From: CADEDH01 sp965216205
GTDB lineage: Bacteria; Actinomycetota; Acidimicrobiia; Acidimicrobiales; SZUA-35
Assembly (NCBI GenBank): GCA_965216205.1
Contig: OZ244139.1
Span: 2,604,001 to 2,668,000 of the forward strand
Length of the DNA: 64,000 nucleotides
Direction of reading: 5' to 3'
This document shows, in pieces, positions 8,897 to 16,382 of the stretch. Position numbers and translations under genes: made by a program. The notes under the pieces were generated by a model, which was not told the DNA's origin, did no database searches, and saw nothing but the letters and a program-made list of their open reading frames with translations. Every line of letters begins with the position of its first letter. Positions within the stretch are counted from its first letter, which is position 1.

Positions 8897-9778
8897 TCAG
8901 GGGATCGGTGGCGGGTCGCCGGCGGCGATGAGGGCGCCGATGAGCGCCTGGGTCGGGGTGGCGATGCCGTGCTTGGCCCCGATCCTGACCACCGCGCCGT
9001 AGAGCGCGTCGTACTCCGTGGGTCGACGGTTCTGGCGGTCCACCCGCATCGAGGTCGTTCCGCCGGCGCCCACCATGGCGTCGAGGGCGGGGCCGACGTC
9101 GTCGTCGCCGAGCGTTGCCCCTTCGGCCGCCGCCACCGACCAGCACTCGGCGAGGAGCTGCTCCGCGATCGGCCGCAGCGGCAGCTCGCCGATGACCCCG
9201 ATCGGCTTGTCGGTCAGGGCGGTCAGGCCGTTGACCACGGTGTTGATGCCGAGCTTGCGCCACAGTTGGGTGATGTAGTCGGGGTCGGGCTTGACCCTGG
9301 CCCCGGTGCCCCGGGCCAGCTCGGCCAGCTCCTCCATCCTCGGCTTGTCGGGCACGATGAGCAAGCCGTGACTCGTGTGGCGGGTGTGGCCGGGAGCGAC
9401 CAGTTCGGCCCCGCAGTACACCACCGCCGGCCACACGGTTGCGCCGTTCACGAACGGCTCGGCCCTCACCCGCCCCTCGACACCGTTCTGCACGGTGACG
9501 ACGTGGGTGTCCGAGTCGCACAGCGCCTGCAACCAGTCGGCGGCACCGGTGGTCTGATGGGCCTTGACGGCGAGGAGCACCCACTCGGCGGGCTCGTCGA
9601 TCTGGCCGGGGTCGGTGACGACCAGAGCCGGACCCGTGGTTGGCGCCGTCTCGGACTCCACGACGTACTCGGTGAACGGGCGGCGAGCGCACGAGATGAC
9701 CTCGTGACCTGCCGAGGCGAGATGGGCGGCGAAGAAGGTGCCGACACCGCCGGGGCCGACGACTGCTATTCGGGTCAC
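8897..9778 (-). CDS. 2-dehydropantoate 2-reductase (ketopantoate reductase) family protein
   Basis: About 293 residues, the normal length for the ApbA/PanE family. The NADP motif is IAVVGPGGVGTFFAAHLASAG. A central VQNGVEG matches the family's substrate/cofactor loop (QNG), and KLGINTVVNGLTAL supplies the conserved Lys and Asn of the C-terminal helical domain. PanE reduces ketopantoate to pantoate in coenzyme A synthesis, but paralogues acting on other 2-oxo acids are common and nothing nearby belongs to pantothenate synthesis. GTG 9778 was chosen because a TAGGTT box lies 7 nt upstream; a GTG at 9796 is open but sits inside the presumed promoter. Confidence 0.8.
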   Translation of the reverse strand: MTRIAVVGPGGVGTFFAAHLASAGHEVISCARRPFTEYVVESETAPTTGPALVVTDPGQIDEPAEWVLLAVKAHQTTGAADWLQALCDSDTHVVTVQNGVEGRVRAEPFVNGATVWPAVVYCGAELVAPGHTRHTSHGLLIVPDKPRMEELAELARGTGARVKPDPDYITQLWRKLGINTVVNGLTALTDKPIGVIGELPLRPIAEQLLAECWSVAAAEGATLGDDDVGPALDAMVGAGGTTSMRVDRQNRRPTEYDALYGAVVRIGAKHGIATPTQALIGALIAAGDPPPIP

Positions 9779-9785
9779 GGCGGCC

Positions 9786-9791
9786 AACCTA
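9786..9791 (-). promoter_or_regulatory. -10 box TAGGTT of a likely leaderless gene
   Basis: On the minus strand TAGGTT ends 7 nt before the GTG at 9778. It decides that start over the upstream GTG at 9796. Confidence 0.45.
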
Positions 9792-9827
9792 CCCACAGGC
9801 GGTGCGGCCTGAGAAGCCCAGGCGAAC

Positions 9828-9833
9828 TACGGT
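9828..9833 (+). promoter_or_regulatory. -10 box TACGGT of a likely leaderless gene
   Basis: TACGGT ends 7 nt before the ATG at 9841, with no ribosome binding site. Together with the minus-strand box at 9786 it makes a compact divergent promoter region. Confidence 0.45.
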
Positions 9834-9840
9834 TCGTGCC

Positions 9841-10341
9841 ATGCCGGGCCCGACCGACGCGAACCACCCCGACAACGCAAGCTTCGACGCGGTACAGCGC
9901 ATCGCCGACGAGCGCGCCTGCGAGCGACTGATCGCCACCTACTGCCATCTGGTCGACTTCGGGGATGCCCCCGCCATCGCCGACCTGTTCACCACCGACG
10001 GATCGTGGCGATCGGACGGGGTGGCGATGATCGGCCGCGACGAGATCCGGGCCGGGTTCACCCGACGGCAAGGTGTCACCCGACGGCAGTCGCGCCACGT
10101 GTGCACGAACGTGGTGATCGATGTCGACGGGAACACGGCCACCGGCCTCTGCTACCTGGTGAACTACCGGCACGACTCGACCACGGGCGTGGCCGAGCTG
10201 CCCGCCCCGGCGGACGTTCCCAAGTACGTCGGCGAGTACCGGGACACGTTCCGCCGCACCGACGAGGGGTGGCGCTTCGTCGACCGTCGGTGCGACATGA
10301 CCTTCGTGCGGCCGTCGGCGGTTCAGAACCGCCAGGGGTAG
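9841..10341 (+). CDS. NTF2-like / SnoaL-like polyketide-cyclase fold protein
   Basis: A 166-residue single-domain protein. The N-terminal helices (IADERACERLIATYCHLVDFGD then ADLFTTDGSW) and the following beta sheet (GRDEIRAGF, HVCTNVVIDVDGNTATG, DTFRRTDEGWRFVDRRC) match the SnoaL-like NTF2 fold. Many members are dehydratases, isomerases or ring-hydroxylating dioxygenase beta-like subunits; no partner is nearby, so the reaction is unknown. The Tyr/His pair in TYCHLVDFGD lies where catalytic residues of scytalone-dehydratase-like proteins sit. The last 19 bp overlap the end of the convergent M20 peptidase gene. Confidence 0.75.
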   Translation: MPGPTDANHPDNASFDAVQRIADERACERLIATYCHLVDFGDAPAIADLFTTDGSWRSDGVAMIGRDEIRAGFTRRQGVTRRQSRHVCTNVVIDVDGNTATGLCYLVNYRHDSTTGVAELPAPADVPKYVGEYRDTFRRTDEGWRFVDRRCDMTFVRPSAVQNRQG

Positions 10342-11519
10342 TCGCTGCGCCCGCCGTAGGCAGTGTCGGCGTCGAGCAGGCGGTTGCGGGTCGCCTCGGC
10401 GGACGCCGCATCGGCGACCGTCCACGCCATCGCCAACGCCCCCTCGACAACCGCCTGGTCGGCGAGTGGGGTGATGCAGTGGGCGGCGAACTCGGCCTGA
10501 TGGTTGACCGCCGGTGCGCAGTCGAGGCCGAGCGTGGGATGGATGGTCGGCATGAGCAGGCTGACGTTGGCCATGTCGGTCGATCCTGCACCCCTCGTGG
10601 GCCGACGGCCGAGGGTTCGCCCGATCTCGGTGGCGTTGGCCCGGTACAGGTCGGCGATCTCCTCGTCGTGACGGAACTCGGAGTAGGGGGCGCCGAGCGG
10701 TTCGATCTCCAACGTGGCCCCGGTGGCGAGCGCGCCCGCCTCGAAGCACCGCTCGATCCGGGGTTGCAGCGCACCGAGGGCCTCGAGGGTCGGTGCTCGC
10801 ATGAAGTAACGGGCGGTGGCGTGGGCCGGCACGATGTTGGCCGCTTCGCCGCCCCTCGTGACGATGCCATGGACCTGATCGCCCCGTTCGAGGTGCTGGC
10901 GCAACAGGCCGATCGCGGTCTGGGCCACGGTGATCGCATCGGCCGCGTTGATCCCGAGGTTGGGGGCGACCGAGGCGTGGGCGTTCTTGCCGTGGAAGTG
11001 GAAGTCGCACTGGCTGACGGCGAGGGTGGGGAAGGCATCGCCCTCGGTGGGTGTGGGATGCACCATCATCGCCAGGTGGATGCCGTCGAACGCGCCCCGT
11101 TCGAGCATCAGGATCTTGCCGCCGCCGATCTCCTCGGCCGGCGTGCCGAGGACCCGCACCGTGATGCCGAGGTCGTCGGCGATCCGGGCGAGGCCGATCC
11201 CGGCGCCCACGCCGGCGGCCGCGATCATGTTGTGGCCACAGGCGTGGCCGATGCCCGGCAGCGCGTCGAGCTCGGCGCAGATGCCGACCACGAGTGGGCC
11301 GGAGCCGGCTTCGGCCACGAACGCGGTCTCGAGATCGGCCGCTCCCGTCTCGATCGTGAAGCCGGCGTCGTCGAGTGTCTCAGCGGTCCAGGTCGACGTC
11401 TGCTCCTCCTCGAACGCGAGCTCGGGGTGGTCCCAGATGCGATGGGACAGCTCCACCAGCGCATCGCCGGCCGCCTCGATCTCGGACCGAGTCGCTTCCT
11501 TGAGCGAGGTCGACGCCAT
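10323..11519 (-). CDS. M20 family amidohydrolase/peptidase (AbgB/hippurate hydrolase type)
   Basis: A 398-residue M20D-type enzyme with an intact di-metal centre: AELDALPGIGHACGHN (Asp, Cys and His ligands), PAEEIGGGK (catalytic Glu pair) and NAHASVAPNLGINA for the lid domain. Relatives hydrolyse N-acyl or p-aminobenzoyl-glutamate amides and hippurate in the cytoplasm. AAGGAG lies 7 nt before the ATG at 11519, supporting that start against longer open frames to 11765. The upstream SRPBCC reading frame formally runs 140 bp into this gene on the same strand, so the two may belong to one transcript. Confidence 0.85.
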   Translation of the reverse strand: MASTSLKEATRSEIEAAGDALVELSHRIWDHPELAFEEEQTSTWTAETLDDAGFTIETGAADLETAFVAEAGSGPLVVGICAELDALPGIGHACGHNMIAAAGVGAGIGLARIADDLGITVRVLGTPAEEIGGGKILMLERGAFDGIHLAMMVHPTPTEGDAFPTLAVSQCDFHFHGKNAHASVAPNLGINAADAITVAQTAIGLLRQHLERGDQVHGIVTRGGEAANIVPAHATARYFMRAPTLEALGALQPRIERCFEAGALATGATLEIEPLGAPYSEFRHDEEIADLYRANATEIGRTLGRRPTRGAGSTDMANVSLLMPTIHPTLGLDCAPAVNHQAEFAAHCITPLADQAVVEGALAMAWTVADAASAEATRNRLLDADTAYGGRSDYPWRF

Positions 11520-12348
11520 CGGGATCTCCTTCGTGACTGGTGGACGGGCACGGCCCGCCGCGCGGCCGGCCCGCCCCGATGATAGGGACGAGCGGTGGTC
11601 CGAGCCGAGGCGGTGGACGACTGGGGTGCCTCGGGAACTGTCGCCGTCGCCGCCGAATCCCGACTCGGTCACGTCCACCTGGCATCCACCGTCGCGCCAG
11701 GGGATGCCCATCCCAGCTCGAACGGCGGGGGGAGCGGTCTGGTGCATGATGTCGGCCAATCTCAACCTCGGTGGTGCTCGTCGGTCGGGTTCGGTAGCTG
11801 CGGCAGCCGGGGAGCGGTCGGATCGTGGGAAGATCCCGATCCCACCCGTCGGGCGCCCGCAGCCGATCGGCGTCGGGCCCGAAGGCGGCGACGTAGTGCG
11901 GGTGCACCTCGTGCCACCGCACGCCCCACCGGTGCAGCGTGGTGCCGTCGATGACGGCGGTCAGCCGATCCAGGCACTCGTGCCAGCCGGCGCCATTCCT
12001 GGCGCCACCACCCAGGTCGTCGAGGATCTCGGTGAGGACGAGCCTCGTCGAGTCGCCGTCCGGGTGGAGCTCGATCCGAAGTCGGGACGGCCCCCACCAC
12101 AGCTCCAGCAGCCGCGGCGGATCGTAGGCGATCATCTCACCGTCGAACCCGTCCTCGGGGTCGACCGAGGTGACGAACCGCAGGGGCGCACCGGAGCGGC
12201 GGGCGCCGACCATCTGGTGCGGGAACCACACGGCCTGGTGGTCCGGATGGGTGACCGCCTCCCACACCCGCTCGATCGGGTGGTCGTACACCCGCTCGAA
12301 TCGGAGCGTCGGGCCTGACGGATCGAGCGAGCCGAGCCGGTCAGCCAT
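11380..12348 (-). CDS. SRPBCC (AHSA1-like) protein with anomalous C-terminal extension
   Basis: Residues about 1-150 form an AHSA1/START-like lipid-binding fold: LRFERVYDHPIERVWEAVTHPD, a central DGEMIAYDPPRLLELWWG and the long C-terminal helix GAGWHECLDRLTAVIDG. After about residue 185 the sequence turns into Arg/Pro-rich low-complexity text without family resemblance, and the frame runs 140 bp into the M20 gene. Natural relatives end near 11760, so a lost stop or a frameshift is likely, or simply the scarcity of stops in GC-rich spacer. AAGGAAGG precedes ATG 12348; an ATG at 12384 that shares one base with the ArsR stop (TGATG) is an alternative. ArsR plus AHSA1 gene pairs are common. Confidence 0.7.
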   Translation of the reverse strand: MADRLGSLDPSGPTLRFERVYDHPIERVWEAVTHPDHQAVWFPHQMVGARRSGAPLRFVTSVDPEDGFDGEMIAYDPPRLLELWWGPSRLRIELHPDGDSTRLVLTEILDDLGGGARNGAGWHECLDRLTAVIDGTTLHRWGVRWHEVHPHYVAAFGPDADRLRAPDGWDRDLPTIRPLPGCRSYRTRPTSTTEVEIGRHHAPDRSPRRSSWDGHPLARRWMPGGRDRVGIRRRRRQFPRHPSRPPPRLGPPLVPIIGAGRPRGGPCPSTSHEGDPDGVDLAQGSDSVRDRGGRRCAGGAVPSHLGPPRARVRGGADVDLDR

Positions 12349-12383
12349 CGCCTTCCTTCGTCCCGTGGACAGGTTGGCGAACA

Positions 12384-12719
12384 TCAGTCATCGCGGTTCT
12401 CGATCACCTCGTCCCTCATCGCGTCGAGATGGTCACCGAGCTCGTCGAGCCGCTCATCCCACAGCCGCCGATACGGGGCGAGCCAGGCGTCGAGCTCCCG
12501 GAACGGCTCGGCCCGGAGACGGTACAATCGCCGGTTGCCGTCGACTCGCATCTCCACGAGACCTGCGTCGCGCAGAACTCGGAGATGCTTCGAGACCGCC
12601 GGTTGACTCACCCCGAGCGCGTCGACCAGCGAACCGACGGGCCGCTCACCGTCCTGGAGCAGCTCCACGATGCGCCGCCGGTTCGGCTCCGCAATCACCT
12701 CGAACACCCGGACGACCAT
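12384..12719 (-). CDS. ArsR-family winged-helix repressor
   Basis: A 111-residue winged-helix protein: VFEVIAEPNRRRIVELLQDG, then the recognition helix VSQPAVSKHLRVLRDAGLVEM and the wing VDGNRRLYRL. No metal-binding cysteines are present, so it is not a metal sensor of the SmtB/ArsR kind; the C-terminal helices resemble the ArsR partners of AHSA1 proteins. The stop overlaps the possible ATG of the SRPBCC gene by one base, so the two are one operon and the repressor probably controls it. ATG 12719 was chosen because family alignment begins there; the frame remains open to 12779. Confidence 0.85.
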   Translation of the reverse strand: MVVRVFEVIAEPNRRRIVELLQDGERPVGSLVDALGVSQPAVSKHLRVLRDAGLVEMRVDGNRRLYRLRAEPFRELDAWLAPYRRLWDERLDELGDHLDAMRDEVIENRDD

Positions 12720-12834
12720 ATCACCAGTGGAGCATATAGCCAGCGAAGCCCTCGACTCAGGCGCTGACTCCGCCCGCAAGCCGTGTCGTCGGGTCGGGAC
12801 CGTCGGCCCCGAGCCCCTCGATGCCGCTCTCGGG

Positions 12835-13665
12835 CTAGGCGGTCGCTCGAAGCGGCGCGCCCGTCTCCAGGAGCGTCTTCATGCCAGACACGATCTCGGG
12901 GAGTCCTTCGATGAAGTCGCGTAGCGTCCGCGACGCGGGGTCGAGGTCGTAGATCTCCACCGTGAGCCTGGCCACGTCGTCGGCCTGCTCCACGGTCCAC
13001 ACCTCGCGGGCGGGACCGTCGGCCAGCAGGCCGGGATCCCACCGGGCCTGGAAGGTCATCTCGATCCGCCGGCCGGGGTCGATGGCGAGCACCTCGCCGT
13101 CGGCGGCGAGCGTGCCGTCGGGAAGGGAGTAGGTGATCGGCGCGCCGACCTCCCAGCTCGACGCGACCCTCGTTCGGTAGAAGTACTGCGCGGTCTGATC
13201 GCCATCGACGATCGCTCGCCACACGTCCTCGGGCGGCGCCTTGATCAGCACCTCGTATCGGTGGACCGGTCGGTCGGATGTGTTCACGGTTGCTCCTTGC
13301 TGCGCTTGTTCTCTCACATGGAGGATGTGGTCGAGGCGGGCATCGGCATGGCGGTTGATCCATCGGTCACGGACAAGGCGGATCGGCACCGGGTTGAGAT
13401 AGTGGTGCTTCGACCGCCCGAGACGCATGGTCGAAACCAGGCCTGCCTCCTCGAGGACACGGAGGTGGTTCATCACGCCGTGGCGGGTCATCGACGGCAG
13501 GTGGGCGCAGAGCTCGCTGAGGGTCTGGCCGTCATCGTCGAAGAGACGATCGAGCAACGTTCGCCGGTGGCGATCATCGAGTGCTCGGAACACGCTGTGC
13601 AGCTCGTCCGAGTCCTGCTCGTCCCCTTCGTCCACCCTGATCACAATAGGTAAGTAACTGCTCAC
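12835..13665 (-). CDS. Fused ArsR winged-helix / SRPBCC (AHSA1) protein
   Basis: A 276-residue two-domain protein. Residues about 20-110 are a winged helix (VFRALDDRHRRTLLDRLF, MTRHGVMNHLRVLEEAGLV, a wing ending in KHHYLNP). Residues about 130-275 are an AHSA1 fold (HRYEVLIKAPPEDVWRAIVDGD, GEVLAIDPGRRIEMTF, GMKTLLETG). The link suggests the SRPBCC pocket is the ligand sensor and the winged helix the output. The preceding operon has the same two domains as separate genes. The start is a GTG at 13665 lying inside an imperfect palindrome, so autoregulation is plausible. Function of the ligand is unknown. Confidence 0.85.
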   Translation of the reverse strand: MSSYLPIVIRVDEGDEQDSDELHSVFRALDDRHRRTLLDRLFDDDGQTLSELCAHLPSMTRHGVMNHLRVLEEAGLVSTMRLGRSKHHYLNPVPIRLVRDRWINRHADARLDHILHVREQAQQGATVNTSDRPVHRYEVLIKAPPEDVWRAIVDGDQTAQYFYRTRVASSWEVGAPITYSLPDGTLAADGEVLAIDPGRRIEMTFQARWDPGLLADGPAREVWTVEQADDVARLTVEIYDLDPASRTLRDFIEGLPEIVSGMKTLLETGAPLRATA

Positions 13666-13666
13666 C
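13649..13666 (-). promoter_or_regulatory. Imperfect palindrome over the start of the fused ArsR-SRPBCC gene
   Basis: GGTAAGTAA (13649-13657) faces CTGCTCACC (13658-13666), an inverted repeat with 6 of 9 matches. It contains AAGTAA, also the heart of the perfect operator at 51688. Its place over the start codon suits an autoregulatory site. Confidence 0.4.
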
Positions 13667-13691
13667 TTTCAAGGACTGAGCAGCACAATTC

Positions 13692-13744
13692 TCGAAATTT
13701 GTGCTGTTTGCAGCGCCACGCGCTGCAAACTCCACGAATTTCGA
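13692..13744. repeat. Long imperfect palindrome (25-bp arms)
   Basis: Arms at 13692-13716 and 13720-13744 match at 22 of 25 positions around a 3-nt loop. The right arm, read on the minus strand, is nearly identical over 23 nt to the left arm of the palindrome at 62708, so this belongs to a dispersed family. It sits between two divergent genes, so it is not a simple terminator. Confidence 0.7.
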
Positions 13745-13804
13745 CCGGTGAAGGTGGGTCACCTCGCTGTGACACTTTTGGCGGATCGGGAGCTCTAGGT
13801 GGTG

Positions 13805-14269
13805 ATGGACGACGGAGAACGCTTCGACGCATTCGTGCGCAGCGACGGCCAACGGCTCAAACGCGCGCTGGTCGCGGCATACGGCCCGGTCGACGGAAGC
13901 GATGCCGCCCAAGCCGCATTGCGATACGGGTGGGAGCACTGGCGTCGAGTAGCCGCCATGGAGAACCCCGCCGGTTACCTGTATCGCGTCGGCCAAAGCG
14001 AGGCCAACCGCCTCCGCGGCCGAACGGGTCCAGTGCTGATCGATGTCGCCCGCGAGCAGGACATCGAGTTCGAACCCGGCCTGCTCGATGCACTGCGACG
14101 CCTCACCGGGCACCAGCGAATCGCCGTGCTGCTCGTCCACGGGCACGGCTACCGGCTGCGCGAGGTTGCCGACCTCCTGGACATCTCGATCTCCAGCCTT
14201 CGCAACCACCTCCACCGCGGACTGGACAAGCTCCGCAACGAACTGGGAGTAGAACATGTCACGAACTGA
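13805..14269 (+). CDS. Sigma-70-like (ECF/SigE-type) transcription factor
   Basis: A 154-residue protein with a compact sigma2-like helix set (FDAFVRSDGQRLKRALVAAYG, ALRYGWEHWRRVAAMENPAGYLYRVGQSEANRLR) and a sigma4-like HTH (LRRLTGHQRIAVLLVHGHGYRLREVADLLDISISSLRNHLHRG is its span). The sigma4 helix is convincing; the sigma2 part is divergent, especially in region 2.3-2.4. It should direct RNA polymerase to a small regulon when released by its partner. The next gene overlaps by 14 bp and encodes a single-pass membrane protein, the usual place for an anti-sigma factor. GTG codons at 13799 and 13802 are alternative starts. Confidence 0.75.
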   Translation: MDDGERFDAFVRSDGQRLKRALVAAYGPVDGSDAAQAALRYGWEHWRRVAAMENPAGYLYRVGQSEANRLRGRTGPVLIDVAREQDIEFEPGLLDALRRLTGHQRIAVLLVHGHGYRLREVADLLDISISSLRNHLHRGLDKLRNELGVEHVTN

Positions 14270-15584
14270 TCCCGACACCGCCGACCCGCTGCACGATCAA
14301 CTCCGGGCTCTCGCCCTCTACTGGGATAGGCAGTCGACCTCGCTTGACGGTCCGGCGATTCGGGGCCTCGCCCCCGAGACCGCTGGCACGGCCGGCGAGC
14401 GGCTCGGTGGTCGTCGTGGGTATCTCCTCGCCGTCGCTGCTGTCGTGGTGATCGCCGCCGCTGGCGGACTCGTCTTGGACATCGCGGACCGCTCGACATC
14501 GCCGGACACCGGTACCGGACCGGCAGCCCAAGCCAACGACGGCGATGGCTCGGGAACGGAACCGGCACCGTCGGCGTCGCCATCGACCACCGCACCAGCA
14601 CCCGCCGAGGATGAGCCGTCGTCGGAAACGACGATCGGCTTCATCCCGACACCGATCCCCGCCTCCGAGCTCGGCTGGCCTCGCGTCCGTCTGCTGCCGC
14701 CGGTCGCGTCGGGCTTCGCCGTGGAAGCGGTCTGGGAGCTCCTGGTGGAAGAGGAGGCTGCGCCGGATCAGGAACCGGCCGAAGGCGAGCAGCCGCGCCG
14801 CGAACGAACGGAGTACCTGGCCACCGACCCCGACGACCGGCGTGCGGTCGTCGTTCTCGTCACCACGTACGCCTCGCCAGCCGAGGCCGACGAAGCGATG
14901 GCGTCACCCCATCCGATCACGCCGGACACGATCGACCGCGGCACGAGCGAGGTCGCCGGCTTGCCTGCGTCCTACGTCCGCACCTGGGCCTCGGCTCCGC
15001 GTTCCGGGGGCGAGTCACGCCACGAGCTTCTCGTAACATCGGTCCGGCTCGAGGAGAACGTCGTCTTCAGCGTCGCAGTGCCCGACGGGACACTCGATCA
15101 GGTTGCAGAGATCGTCAGCTCGGCGAGCCGAGACCCCGGTGGGCGCACGGTGTTCGATGCACAGCTTGCCGGATTCGACGGTCCAATCGTGTCGAGCGAT
15201 CTGTCACTTGACGACATCCCCGGCGCCTCGAGCTCCGACATCTTGGGTCTCGCGCTACGGCACCCCACATCTTCAGCCGTCGTGAGCGTCGAGATCCACG
15301 AGACTGACGCAGACGGCATCGACGCCGCGACGCTCACTCGTCAGCCTGACGTGATCGAGGGCGAGACGGGATTCGGCTACGTCCGACGTGGGCTGTTCGG
15401 TGAGCAGAACCTGATCTGGATGAGGGATGGCCTCGTCGTCACCATCGACCACTACGACCGGCTCCTCACCGACGCCGAGTTGGCCGAGTTCGCCGACTCG
15501 CTCGAACCGGTCGACGACGCGACCTGGCTCGCCGCCGTCGATGGCATCACCGGGCACCGGAGCACGTCGGTAGCCCTGGACTGA
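14256..15584 (+). CDS. Single-pass membrane protein, probable sigma-factor partner
   Basis: A 442-residue protein with a short cytoplasmic N-terminus (about 1-50), one TM helix (about 53-75, YLLAVAAVVVIAAAGGLVL) and a Ser/Thr/Pro/Glu-rich linker (about 80-130). A large extracytoplasmic domain without recognised motifs follows. Topology and the 14-bp overlap with the upstream sigma-like gene fit an anti-sigma factor that binds sigma inside and senses outside. No zinc anti-sigma motif (HxxxCxxC) is present, so this remains inference from context. The external region shows alternating beta-like segments and no cysteines. Confidence 0.65.
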   Translation: MSRTDPDTADPLHDQLRALALYWDRQSTSLDGPAIRGLAPETAGTAGERLGGRRGYLLAVAAVVVIAAAGGLVLDIADRSTSPDTGTGPAAQANDGDGSGTEPAPSASPSTTAPAPAEDEPSSETTIGFIPTPIPASELGWPRVRLLPPVASGFAVEAVWELLVEEEAAPDQEPAEGEQPRRERTEYLATDPDDRRAVVVLVTTYASPAEADEAMASPHPITPDTIDRGTSEVAGLPASYVRTWASAPRSGGESRHELLVTSVRLEENVVFSVAVPDGTLDQVAEIVSSASRDPGGRTVFDAQLAGFDGPIVSSDLSLDDIPGASSSDILGLALRHPTSSAVVSVEIHETDADGIDAATLTRQPDVIEGETGFGYVRRGLFGEQNLIWMRDGLVVTIDHYDRLLTDAELAEFADSLEPVDDATWLAAVDGITGHRSTSVALD

Positions 15585-15673
15585 TCACCAGCAGCGCAAA
15601 AGCTCGTCGGCGTCGCAACTACGCCTGCCGCGATGACGACGAGTCGGAGGGTAGGCGGCGTGCCAAGCTGGGC

Positions 15674-16339
15674 ATGGTGGACGGTCGCGAACGACGCCGG
15701 TTGGCCGAGGAAGCACTCGGTGGGTACGCCAGCGGACCCGACGCGCCCATCGAGGCCACCGCCGATGCGCTGGAGCGTGCGGCCGATGCCGAAGCGGTCG
15801 TGCTGGTCGAGGGGATCAGCGATCAGATGGCGCTGGAGGCTCTCGCAGAACGGCGCGGTCGCGATCTGAAAGCTGAGCGGGTGGCGATCGTGCCCATCGG
15901 GGGTGCGCAGGCCGCACCTCGATTCTTCGAGAGCTTCGGCCCGTCCGGTGCCGGTCTCCGGATCGCCGGCATGTGCGACGTCGCCGAGGAGCGCTTCTTC
16001 GCCCGTGGATTGACCGCCGCAGGACTGGGCGCACCGCAGAGCCGATCGGAGCTGGAGGCCCTCGGTGTGTTCGTCTGCGTCGACGATCTGGAGTCGGAGT
16101 TGCTTCGTGCCGTCGGTCGGCCATCGATCGAGTCGCTCCTCGAATCGCAGGGCGACCTCGGCTCGTTCCGGACGCTGCAGAAGCAGCCGGCATGGCGAGG
16201 TGAGCCGTTCGAGGCGCAGATCCACCGCTGGCTGCGGGCCGGCGCCCGGCGGAACCTCCGCTACGCCCGCCTGCTCACACTCGCTGTCGACCCGGCCGAT
16301 GCACCCCGACCACTACTCGCCACACTCGCCGCCATCTGA
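15674..16339 (+). CDS. Stand-alone TOPRIM-domain protein (OLD-like)
   Basis: A 221-residue protein with a TOPRIM fold: VVLVEGISDQMALEALAERRG supplies the catalytic Glu, VAIVPIGGAQAA the second strand, and GMCDVAEERFF the acidic motif that normally reads DxD. This matches the nuclease half of OLD-family ATP-dependent endonucleases, but the ABC ATPase half is missing and no ATPase gene is adjacent. The second acidic motif has only one Asp followed by Glu residues, so nuclease activity is uncertain. It ends next to the inverted 31-bp repeat array. RefSeq-type annotation for such proteins is usually TOPRIM nucleotidyl transferase/hydrolase. Confidence 0.7.
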   Translation: MVDGRERRRLAEEALGGYASGPDAPIEATADALERAADAEAVVLVEGISDQMALEALAERRGRDLKAERVAIVPIGGAQAAPRFFESFGPSGAGLRIAGMCDVAEERFFARGLTAAGLGAPQSRSELEALGVFVCVDDLESELLRAVGRPSIESLLESQGDLGSFRTLQKQPAWRGEPFEAQIHRWLRAGARRNLRYARLLTLAVDPADAPRPLLATLAAI

Positions 16340-16382
16340 CCACCGGCCGCGATCCTCGACCCCACGCCCCAGCCGCGTGCCA

